Assembly (NCBI GenBank): GCA_023457495.1
Contig: JAEWLQ010000043.1
Coordinates: forward strand, 1-11,989
Length of the DNA stretch: 11,989 bases
Direction: 5' to 3'
Source of the DNA: Pseudomonadota bacterium
GTDB lineage: Bacteria; Pseudomonadota; Gammaproteobacteria; Steroidobacterales; Steroidobacteraceae
The notes beneath the pieces were generated by a model. That model was not told where the DNA came from, did not search any database, and was given only the letters and a program-made list of their open reading frames with translations. Positions 1 through 5,628 of this stretch are shown here, piece after piece (position 1 is the first letter of the stretch; every line of letters starts with the position of its first letter). The position numbers were made by a program, and so were the translations under genes.

Positions 1-517
1 CGTCCACCAGGCCCCCCCCCCCGTTCGCCGCGGGGGGGGCACCCTCCTCGGCCGGCTGGAACACGAACAACACGTTGCCGCGCAGCTTGGACTTCATACC
101 CGCGAGCGTCTCGGCGACTCCCATCAGCACGGCCGTATGCGCATCGTGACCGCAGGCGTGCATGATGCCCACGTCCTCGCCGCGGTAGTTTGACCGCGCC
201 ACGGAACGGAACGGCACATCGGTCCGCTCGGTGACCGGCAGCGCATCCATGTCGGCGCGCAACGCGATCGTCGGTCCGGGTTTTCCGGTGCGCAGCAATG
301 CCACGACACCGGTCTGCGCGATGCCGGTCTGCACCTCGAGACCGAGCCCACGCAGATGATCGGCAACGATCCCGGCCGTGCGCACTTCCCGGTTCGAGAG
401 CTCCGGATTCTGGTGGAAATCCCGCCGCCAGGCGACGACCTTCGCCTCCACATCGGCCGGCGACGCGGGCATCGCAACGATCAGCAGCAGGGGCAGGGCA
501 AACTTCTTGTAGGCCAT
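1..517 (-). CDS. M20 family amidohydrolase/metallopeptidase, secreted (partial, C-terminus outside window)
   Basis: 172 N-terminal codons are visible, starting at the ATG on 517-515 and running off the left edge without a stop. Residues 1-21 look like a short signal peptide (Lys-Lys, then a Leu/Ile/Val/Ala core ending Ser-Pro-Ala), so the enzyme is probably periplasmic. M20D (amidohydrolase/HipO-like) motifs follow in order: the HQNPELS stretch at 35-41, ALRADMDALP at 85-94, the metal-binding HACGHDAHT at 120-128 and FQPAEEG at 153-159, which carries the catalytic and metal-ligand glutamates. Members of this family hydrolyse N-acyl amino acids or related amides with two metal ions; the exact substrate cannot be read here. 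Just after the QPAEEG motif the gene contains an 8-base G run and an 11-base C run (plus-strand view), giving a Gly-rich stretch at 166-169, and the frame appears intact across both. No strong ribosome binding site is seen. The gene is divergent from the glycosyltransferase gene. Confidence 0.9.
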   Translation of the reverse strand, partial: MAYKKFALPLLLIVAMPASPADVEAKVVAWRRDFHQNPELSNREVRTAGIVADHLRGLGLEVQTGIAQTGVVALLRTGKPGPTIALRADMDALPVTERTDVPFRSVARSNYRGEDVGIMHACGHDAHTAVLMGVAETLAGMKSKLRGNVLFVFQPAEEGAPPAANGGGGLVD

Positions 518-621
518 TGGTTGTAGGTCAACGTCGACACCGGGAACCGAGTCTGCGCTGACTGGTCGCACCCCTGCAACGCAGTCGATACTCGTTGGTC
601 GCGAGAAGGAAGCTCGAGACT

Positions 622-1764
622 ATGCACGTCGTAGACGCAACCCTGCTCTATTCGCCGACCAGCGGCGGCGTGAAGCGCTATCTGCTCGCCAAACACGAAT
701 GGATCCGCTCGCGCACCAACTGGCGCCACAGCATCGTGGTGCCGGGAGAGTGCGATCGGCATTTGCCGGACGGTGTTTCCACTGTCGCCGGCCGGCTCGT
801 ACCGGGAACGTTCAACTACCGCCTGCCGCTGAACCCGCTGCGCTGGGCGCGCGCCATCGATCGGCTCGAGCCCGACATCATCGAGATCGGCGACGTGTTT
901 CATCCGGCCTGGGCCGCGGCGAGCGTCGCGCAGCGGCGCGGGATTCCGCTCATCTCGTTCTACCACTCGAATATCCCCATGCTCGCGGGCCGGCGACTCG
1001 GCACGGCCGTCCAGAAGCTGTTCGAGTGGCACGTGCGCCAGACCTATCTGCGCTGCGACCAGGTCTTCGCGCCCAGCCGCTACATGTGCCAATACCTGCA
1101 GGAGCTCGGCGTCGGGCACGCGAGCGTGCAGCCGCTGGGCGTCGATCTCGAGACGTTTTCTCCCGAGCGGCGTGGCCGCGATCTGCGCGCGGAGCTCACG
1201 CTGCCCGCGGACACACGGCTGCTGGTGTTCGCCGGGCGATTCTCGCGTGAAAAGAACATCCCGATCCTCGTCGAGGCCTTCGGCAAGCTCGGCGCGCCGT
1301 ATCACCTGCTGCTGGTCGGCGGCGCCGAACGTGGCCGCGAAGCCAATGTCACGCGCCTGCCGTATTGCCGCGACAACCGCGAGCTGGCGAGGATTTTCGC
1401 GTCCGCCGATGCCGTCGTGCATGCCGGGACCCACGAGACCTTCGGACTCGTGGTGCTCGAGGCGATGGCCTGCGGCCGCGCGGTGGTCGGCATGCGCGCG
1501 GGGGCGATCCCCGAGCTCATGGATCCCGGCGCGGGCATTCTCGCCGAGCCACACGGAGACCCGGCGACCTGCGCGACGAATCTCGCCGCCGCGATCGCCG
1601 CGTTGTACGAGCGCGATCTCGAGGCCCTCGGCGCGGCCGCACGCCGGCACGTGGTGACTAACTACAGCTGGTCGCGCACGCTGCAGTCGCTGATGGGCAG
1701 TTACCAGGCCGCGATCGGTGTCAGGCTGCTGCCGCTCGGCAATACGCTGGCGCGCGTCGAATAA
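622..1764 (+). CDS. Glycosyltransferase family 4 (GT-B fold)
   Basis: 380 residues. The ATG at 622 is preferred over an in-frame TTG at 595 because AAGGA (606-610) lies a suitable distance upstream and the protein then begins with the GT-B start MHVVDATLLYSPTSGGVKRY. The Gly-Gly pair at 15-16 matches the N-terminal loop of retaining GT-B enzymes. SFYHSNIP (112-119) and FAPSRYMCQYLQELGV (149-164) fit the end of the N-terminal domain. The nucleotide-sugar-binding domain starts near LVFAGRFSREKNIPILVEAF (201-220). The retaining GT4 EX7E motif is HETFGLVVLE with E272 and E280, followed by AMACGRAVVG and GAIPEL. There is no signal peptide, so it is a cytosolic or peripheral membrane enzyme, probably adding a sugar (a mannosyl- or glucosyl-type donor is typical) to a lipid or cell-surface glycan. 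Acceptor and donor are not determinable. Neighbours give no pathway context. The TAA stop overlaps the first copy of the palindromic repeat. Confidence 0.92.
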   Translation: MHVVDATLLYSPTSGGVKRYLLAKHEWIRSRTNWRHSIVVPGECDRHLPDGVSTVAGRLVPGTFNYRLPLNPLRWARAIDRLEPDIIEIGDVFHPAWAAASVAQRRGIPLISFYHSNIPMLAGRRLGTAVQKLFEWHVRQTYLRCDQVFAPSRYMCQYLQELGVGHASVQPLGVDLETFSPERRGRDLRAELTLPADTRLLVFAGRFSREKNIPILVEAFGKLGAPYHLLLVGGAERGREANVTRLPYCRDNRELARIFASADAVVHAGTHETFGLVVLEAMACGRAVVGMRAGAIPELMDPGAGILAEPHGDPATCATNLAAAIAALYERDLEALGAAARRHVVTNYSWSRTLQSLMGSYQAAIGVRLLPLGNTLARVE

Positions 1765-1812
1765 ATGGGGGCTGCCCCCGTTTCCTGGCAAATGGGGGCT
1801 GCCCCCATTCCT
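1763..1812. repeat. Tandem pair of GGGGGCTGCCCCC palindromes
   Basis: Two near-identical units, each AAATGGGGGCTGCCCCC followed by (G/A)TT and a short C/T-rich tail, start at 1763 and 1790, a 27-base period. The second copy (1791-1809) is a perfect 19-base palindrome around a central T. The units fill nearly the whole gap between two converging genes, and the glycosyltransferase TAA stop lies at the edge of copy 1. They could fold into GC hairpins and act as a bidirectional terminator, but there is no clear T tract after either stem. Alternatively they are a short dispersed (REP-like) repeat; only copies elsewhere in the genome would show that. Confidence 0.75.
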
Positions 1813-2394
1813 TCAGATCCAGCCGGACCACTTCTGCAGGTATTCCTGCGCCCAGCGCGTGCCGTCGAGGCCGCCGCCCATCCGCATCTGGTCCACGTAG
1901 TGGGTGAAGGTACGCTGCAGCGTTTCGGCGCCGCCGAAGCGACGCTCGAATTCGGCGATCGTCTCGGGCGGACCGCCGAGCACGGAGTAGCGCATCTGCG
2001 TGTCGACGATGAGCATGACGTCGCAGTTCGAGGCCAGCAGGCACGTCGGATTCGACACGAGCCGGACGCGCAACCAGCGGCATAGTTCGTCGTCGAGTTT
2101 GCCGGTGTGCCGGAAGTGCGGCTTCGGCGCGGTCAGGTTCGCGATGAAGAATTCACCGGAACAGACACTGTTCATGAACCCGATGAGCCGCGCGGACTCA
2201 TTGAAGCCGTCGTCGCCATCGGCCGGGTGAATGCCTTCGGGAAATGCGCGCGCATCGAGCGGCGCCCTCGGCCACCAGACTTCGTAACGCGGTTTCTTCG
2301 GCATGGGCGCGAATCGCTTGCCCGCGAGCGCATCGAAACGCTCTTGTACCGCCGTGCGCTCGGCCGGCGTGAGATCGCGCAGCGCGACGTTCAT
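1813..2394 (-). CDS. Conserved-looking hypothetical protein, last gene of the GTPase/WD40 operon
   Basis: 193 residues. The start chosen is the ATG at 2394-2392, which overlaps the TGA stop of the WD40 gene in an ATGA arrangement. A longer in-frame reading up to 2676 exists but would run through the WD40 gene, and its N-terminal extension is low-complexity Arg/Ala/Gly typical of a shadow frame. I do not recognise the family. The protein has no signal peptide or membrane segment, so it is likely cytosolic. It opens with a charged helix-like stretch (DLTPAERTAVQERFDAL, 7-23), then a Trp/Pro-rich part (39-51). Next come the more hydrophobic LIGFMNSVCSGEFFIANL (70-87) and SNPTCLLASNCDVMLIVD (114-131), and a C-terminal region rich in aromatics and ending KWSGWI. 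Four cysteines (78, 105, 118, 124) could matter given the metal-chaperone-like GTPase upstream, but they do not form a clear CxxC motif. Translational coupling suggests it works with the WD40 protein and the GTPase. Confidence 0.85.
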   Translation of the reverse strand: MNVALRDLTPAERTAVQERFDALAGKRFAPMPKKPRYEVWWPRAPLDARAFPEGIHPADGDDGFNESARLIGFMNSVCSGEFFIANLTAPKPHFRHTGKLDDELCRWLRVRLVSNPTCLLASNCDVMLIVDTQMRYSVLGGPPETIAEFERRFGGAETLQRTFTHYVDQMRMGGGLDGTRWAQEYLQKWSGWI

Positions 2395-3431
2395 CGCGCC
2401 ACCAGCTCGAAAACGGTCAGGCGCCCTTTCTTGTCTCCCGCCAGCACGCGCTTGCCGTCCTGCGACCAGCGCACGACGCTGGCCTCCGCATCGAGCAACT
2501 GCACGTCGATGGGTTGCGTGGTTTTTCCGGGGCGCCACAACGACAGTCGCCAGTCGCGGCCGCCGCTCACGAAGTGATCTCCGCCCGGCTGCCACGCGAA
2601 CGAGTCCACCTTCTCGGTGTGTCCCGAAAGCACGGTCGGCCGCGAGCCCTCGGGGCCCCGTCCACTGAAATCCCATAGAACAACGTCGTTACCCGCGCAC
2701 GAGGCGAGGTAGCGGCTGTTGTCGCTCCAGCCCACCAAATCGAGTTTCCCTTCGTATCCGCGCATCTGTGAATCTTTGCCCGTCGAACGATTCCAGAAAT
2801 GCAGCGAGCCATCGGCCATGCCGCAGGCGAGGAATCGTCCATTGCCGCTGAAGTTTACCGTGAGGCATGCGGCCGGCCATTTGTAGCGGCGGGTCTCGTA
2901 GCGAGATCTGTCGACTCGGTACACGGCGATTTCGCCGTTAAGGGCAACACCTAGATCGTTTCCAGGGCGGTCGAAGGCCAGTGCGACGGCGGTGGACATG
3001 TTAGGTGAAAAAGCATGCACCTTTTCACCCGTAGGGGACCAAAGGGTGACGGACTTCCCGGCGGCGCTCGCCAGCAGCTCACCGTTCGGCGAGAAGGCCA
3101 GGGCCTGGGTTGGTGTCGGGGCGGGTCTGAAGCGCTTGAGTTGTTTGCCGGTCGCCGTGTCCCACAGCGCGATTGCGCCGTCCTGGCCCGAAGTGACGCA
3201 GACATTCCCGCGCGGCTGCCACGCGATTGCGAGCGTGCCCAGCATGTGCTCGCCGAGGGTTTCGACGGCCAAGGCGCCATCGCCGAGCCGCGCCAGCGCC
3301 ACCTTGCCCTCGCCGCCGGCGATCGCGATGGTGGCGTTGTCGGGTCCCCAGGCGCACTCGGCGACATAGTCGTCGAGCTGCGCGGAGGCGCGCGGCTCCA
3401 GCCCGAAGGACAGCGAGTTCTTCACGGCCAT
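2391..3431 (-). CDS. WD40 repeat beta-propeller protein
   Basis: 346 residues, start ATG at 3431-3429, one base after the stop of the GTPase gene. Upstream in-frame sequence to 3554 lies inside the GTPase and is rejected. WD40-type blades are visible: ends at IALWDTATGKQL (87-98), VTLWSPTGEKV (128-138), IAVYRVDRSR (168-177), LHFWNRSTGKD (210-220), VVLWDFSGRG (250-259), LSLWRPGKTT (297-305) and LTVFELVAR (338-346), with the first blade around 20-50. That gives about seven blades, enough to close a propeller. There is no signal peptide, so a cytosolic scaffold is expected. WD40 propellers normally bind partner proteins and are not enzymes. The strict neighbourhood with the CobW-family GTPase before it and the 193-residue protein after it suggests these are partners. 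A short inverted repeat (3004-3011 with 3022-3029) lies within the coding region and is probably chance. Confidence 0.93.
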   Translation of the reverse strand: MAVKNSLSFGLEPRASAQLDDYVAECAWGPDNATIAIAGGEGKVALARLGDGALAVETLGEHMLGTLAIAWQPRGNVCVTSGQDGAIALWDTATGKQLKRFRPAPTPTQALAFSPNGELLASAAGKSVTLWSPTGEKVHAFSPNMSTAVALAFDRPGNDLGVALNGEIAVYRVDRSRYETRRYKWPAACLTVNFSGNGRFLACGMADGSLHFWNRSTGKDSQMRGYEGKLDLVGWSDNSRYLASCAGNDVVLWDFSGRGPEGSRPTVLSGHTEKVDSFAWQPGGDHFVSGGRDWRLSLWRPGKTTQPIDVQLLDAEASVVRWSQDGKRVLAGDKKGRLTVFELVAR

Positions 3432-3432
3432 C

Positions 3433-4863
3433 TCAATTCTTCGCGACCGCGGACTCGAACCCGGCTTCGAGCTCCGCGCGGTCGAGCCCGCGCCCGATGA
3501 ACACCAGGCGATTTTCGCGCGGCGCCGATCCCCAGGGCCGCTCGGCCTGCGCATCGAACATCATGTGGACGCCGTGGAACACCTGGCGGCGCTCCTCGCC
3601 CTTGACGTTGAGCACGCCCTTCATGCGGAAGATGTCCTGTCCGCGCGTCTTGAGTAGATAGTCGAGCCACTGGTTGAGCTTGGCCGGATCGAGCGGCCGC
3701 GGATCGCTGATGCCGATCGAGCCGATGTCGTCCTGGTGGTGATGCGAGGCGAAGCGGCGCTCCGCGGCCGGGCGCTGCCCCGCCAGGTGCAGACCGAACT
3801 CGAGCGGGTGGTGCTCGAAGAACAGCGCGTAGGTACCGGGCTGCGCCATGCGCAGCGTGAAGTCCGCGCCGGCGTGGGAGATGTCGATGGCGTAGTGGCC
3901 GGCCGCCGCGTCGAGCGAGCCGTGGCAGTTGACCACGGTCGCCGGCTCCGCGAACGCGCGCACGGCCGGCTCGATCGCCGCCTGCAGCGCCTCCGGGGTC
4001 GCGGCGGGCAGCGGCAGCACGACGAGATCGAGGTCCTCGTGCGCGTGTCCATGCTCGTGTTCATGATCGTGATCGTGATCGTGCTGGCAGTCCGGCCCGT
4101 GCTCGTGAGCGCCGTGTTCATGGGCATGATGATCGTGTTCGCCCGCCGACTTCAGTAGATAGTCCCCCTCGGTGAGCTGGTACACACCGCCCCACTCGAA
4201 TGGATATTCGGGCTCGAGGAATGAGTCGTCCACGGCGAGCGCGCGCTGCAGGTCGAAGGCGCCGACGTTGAGCACCTTGTCGATGGCGACGTCGGCGTTA
4301 CGCGTGCGGAAGATCTTCGCGCTGCCGTTGATGCCGCGGATGCGGCTCTCGATGCGCTCGAGCGCGGCCGGCTCGACCAGGTCCACCTTGTTGAGCAGCA
4401 CGACGTCCGCGAACGCGACCTGCTCGGCCGGCTCGTTGAGCTCGTCGACGTGTTTCTCGAAGTGTTTCGCGTCCACCATCGTCACGATGGCGTCGAGCGA
4501 GAACTGCTTCTTGAGGTCGTCGTCGAGGAAGAACGTCTGCGCCACGGGGCCCGGATCGGCCATACCCGTGGTCTCGATGATGATGTAGTCGAAGCGGTCG
4601 CGGCGCTTCATGAGCTGGCCGAGGATGCGGATCAGGTCGCCGCGCACCGTGCAGCAGATGCAGCCGTTGTTGGTTTCGAAGAGCTCCTCCTCGGCGCCGA
4701 TGACGAGCTCGCTGTCGACGCCGACTTCGCCGAATTCGTTTTCGATGACCGCGATCCGCTTGCCGTGTTTCTCGGTGAGGATGCGGTTGAGGAGCGTGGT
4801 TTTTCCCGAGCCAAGGAAGCCCGTGAGTACCGTGACCGGTACGCGTGAAGGAGTGACTGACAT
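3433..4863 (-). CDS. CobW/COG0523 (G3E) family GTPase with His-rich loop, probable metallochaperone
   Basis: 476 residues, long for the family. Walker A is GFLGSGKT (15-22). IENEFGEVGVD (40-50) and the metal-binding CxCC motif (CICC, 68-71) follow. The Walker B/switch region ETTGMADPGPV is at 97-107 and the base-specificity motif NKVD at 158-161. A His/Asp/Glu-rich loop (242-276, over a dozen histidines plus C259) is a likely metal reservoir. The CobW C-terminal domain is recognisable at 380-462 (SIGISDPRPLDPAKLNQWL through ENRLVFIGRGLD). Between loop and C-terminal domain lies an extra segment of roughly 95 residues (278-372) with a TLRMAQPGTYALFFEHHPLEF stretch that typical members lack. 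Proteins of this group use GTP to insert or deliver metals, often zinc, to client proteins; the client here is unknown. The WD40 gene begins one base after its stop. A TATAAT box ends only 8 bases before the ATG and no ribosome binding site is seen. Confidence 0.93.
   Translation of the reverse strand: MSVTPSRVPVTVLTGFLGSGKTTLLNRILTEKHGKRIAVIENEFGEVGVDSELVIGAEEELFETNNGCICCTVRGDLIRILGQLMKRRDRFDYIIIETTGMADPGPVAQTFFLDDDLKKQFSLDAIVTMVDAKHFEKHVDELNEPAEQVAFADVVLLNKVDLVEPAALERIESRIRGINGSAKIFRTRNADVAIDKVLNVGAFDLQRALAVDDSFLEPEYPFEWGGVYQLTEGDYLLKSAGEHDHHAHEHGAHEHGPDCQHDHDHDHEHEHGHAHEDLDLVVLPLPAATPEALQAAIEPAVRAFAEPATVVNCHGSLDAAAGHYAIDISHAGADFTLRMAQPGTYALFFEHHPLEFGLHLAGQRPAAERRFASHHHQDDIGSIGISDPRPLDPAKLNQWLDYLLKTRGQDIFRMKGVLNVKGEERRQVFHGVHMMFDAQAERPWGSAPRENRLVFIGRGLDRAELEAGFESAVAKN
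4064..4081. repeat. Three tandem TGATCG hexamers in the His-rich loop coding region
   Basis: Three perfect copies of the 6-base unit TGATCG lie at 4064-4069, 4070-4075 and 4076-4081. They encode alternating His-Asp on the minus strand in the His-rich loop of the GTPase. In-frame expansion or contraction by six bases would only lengthen or shorten the metal-binding loop, so length variation between relatives would be tolerated. Confidence 0.7.
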
Positions 4864-4871
4864 GGGGCGCG

Positions 4872-4877
4872 ATTATA
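4872..4877 (-). promoter_or_regulatory. Candidate -10 box (TATAAT) for the GTPase operon
   Basis: On the minus strand the perfect hexamer TATAAT occupies 4877-4872, followed by only eight bases (CGCGCCCC) before the ATG at 4863. A start site six to eight bases after the box would fall at or within two bases of the ATG, giving a leaderless or nearly leaderless message. No ribosome binding site is present in those eight bases. The -35 region would lie inside the end of the doc gene, and no good TTGACA match is seen at 17-18 bases spacing, so the promoter could be weak, activator-dependent or a chance match. Confidence 0.45.
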
Positions 4878-4882
4878 CGGGG

Positions 4883-5275
4883 CTAGCGCCGCCCGAGATT
4901 CCCCCGGAGCCATTCGGCGAGTTGTTTCTCGGAGATCTCCCCGGCGGCCAGCGCCAGGATGATGGCGATCGCATCGACCGGATCGGCACGCAGGCGTTTG
5001 CCGCTGATCGCTAGAAACAGGCCGATGGCGAGAAAGGCTGCCCGTTTGTTGCCGTCCACGAAGAGATGATTCTTCGCGAGGCCGAATCCATAGGCCGCGG
5101 CCAGGGCCGCGAGGTCGGACTCGGCCTCGTAGAGGAACTGGTTGCGTGGTCGATCGAGCGCCGAATCGAGCAGACCGATGTCCCGGATTCCGCGTGGCCC
5201 GCCGAACAGCGCCAGGCTCTCCTCATGAAGGGTCAGCAGCGCGCCCCTGTCGATCCGCCTGGGCTGACGCTTCAC
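4883..5275 (-). CDS. doc: Doc/Fic family death-on-curing toxin
   Basis: 130 residues, GTG start at 5275-5273 overlapping the antitoxin stop by four bases (GTGA). The Fic/Doc signature HLFVDGNKRAA spans 70-80, with catalytic His70, Phe72, Asp74 and the phosphate-binding GNKR at 75-78, so the active site looks intact. The length is that of Doc proteins (about 125-130 residues), shorter than full AMPylating Fic enzymes. By analogy with P1 Doc the protein would phosphorylate elongation factor Tu and stop translation unless held by its antitoxin; this is family knowledge, not shown here. It pairs with the upstream AbrB-type antitoxin as a type II toxin-antitoxin module. The GTG start together with translational coupling would keep toxin below antitoxin. 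The TAG stop at 4885-4883 lies 19 bases before the GTPase ATG. Confidence 0.93.
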   Translation of the reverse strand: MKRQPRRIDRGALLTLHEESLALFGGPRGIRDIGLLDSALDRPRNQFLYEAESDLAALAAAYGFGLAKNHLFVDGNKRAAFLAIGLFLAISGKRLRADPVDAIAIILALAAGEISEKQLAEWLRGNLGRR

Positions 5276-5496
5276 TTGGCCAGTGCTTTGAACGTGTCCC
5301 GGTATTCCTTCATGAACTCACGACCCTTCTCCACCTGGGCCGCCACCTTCGGATCGAAGGGCGTGAGCAGATAGCCTTCCGCGGTTTCCGCGACGTGCAG
5401 GACGTCGCCGCGCTGCACCTTCATGCGCGCGAGCATTTCCTTGGGAAGGACGACACCGGTCGACGTGCCGATCGCGGTGAGTTTGAGAGGTTTCAT
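5272..5496 (-). CDS. AbrB/MazE/SpoVT-type antitoxin of the doc toxin
   Basis: 74 residues, ATG at 5496-5494 with GAGG at 5508-5505 (minus strand) as ribosome binding site. The swapped-hairpin DNA-binding domain covers about residues 3-48: KLTAIGTSTGVVLPKEMLARMKVQRGDVLHV carries the usual T-S-T-G-V-V-LP-KE-(L/M) pattern of SpoVT/AbrB folds. The charged C-terminal tail (50-74, EKGREFMKEYRDTFKALAK) would fold on and mask the toxin. It is expected to repress its own operon and neutralise Doc by direct binding. Pairing of Doc with an AbrB-type rather than a Phd-type antitoxin is a known variant. The stop overlaps the toxin GTG start. Confidence 0.92.
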   Translation of the reverse strand: MKPLKLTAIGTSTGVVLPKEMLARMKVQRGDVLHVAETAEGYLLTPFDPKVAAQVEKGREFMKEYRDTFKALAK

Positions 5497-5628
5497 GTGT
5501 CGCGCCTCGCCATAGGTATGAGCAGACTAATGGGGAAGCGCCGCGCCACGCCAGCCAAGGGCCCGCAAACGTGAGACGCGTCCGCGGTCGCGATCAGCTC
5601 CTGCTCCGCGAGGCGAGTGGCCCTCGTT
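5497..5628. other. Intergenic gap between dacB and the antitoxin gene
   Basis: This 132-base gap should hold the end of the dacB transcript and the toxin-antitoxin promoter. Apart from the small palindrome at 5511-5520 and a weak CGAGG/CCTCG inverted repeat (5609-5613 with 5622-5626) just after the dacB stop, without a T tract on the minus strand, nothing convincing is seen. Confidence 0.5.
5511..5520. promoter_or_regulatory. Candidate operator CATAGGTATG upstream of the toxin-antitoxin pair
   Basis: A 10-base inverted repeat (CATA and TATG around GG) lies 14 bases upstream of the antitoxin ATG, just before its GAGG ribosome binding site. Autorepression by AbrB-type antitoxins at palindromes in this place is usual, but the arms are only four bases long, so the match could be chance. 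Confidence 0.25.

Noticed and set aside
518..621. Divergent gap between amidohydrolase and glycosyltransferase genes, searched for promoters
   Set aside because: Only a weak CTGCG/CGCAG inverted repeat and no convincing -35/-10 pair were seen, so no promoter is called.
481..1791. Long minus-strand open frame (436 codons) opposite the glycosyltransferase gene
   Set aside because: Its translation is Arg/Ala/His/Asp-rich without domain motifs, and the opposite strand encodes a clear GT4 enzyme; it is a high-GC shadow frame that also collides with the amidohydrolase start.
2395..2676. N-terminal extension of the 193-residue protein gene
   Set aside because: It would overlap the WD40 gene by nearly 300 bases in another frame; the ATGA overlap start at 2394 is far more natural.
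3004..3029. Inverted repeat GGTGAAAA...TTTTCACC with an inner GCATGC
   Set aside because: It lies well inside the WD40 coding region and encodes ordinary propeller residues; no sign of a regulatory or terminator role.
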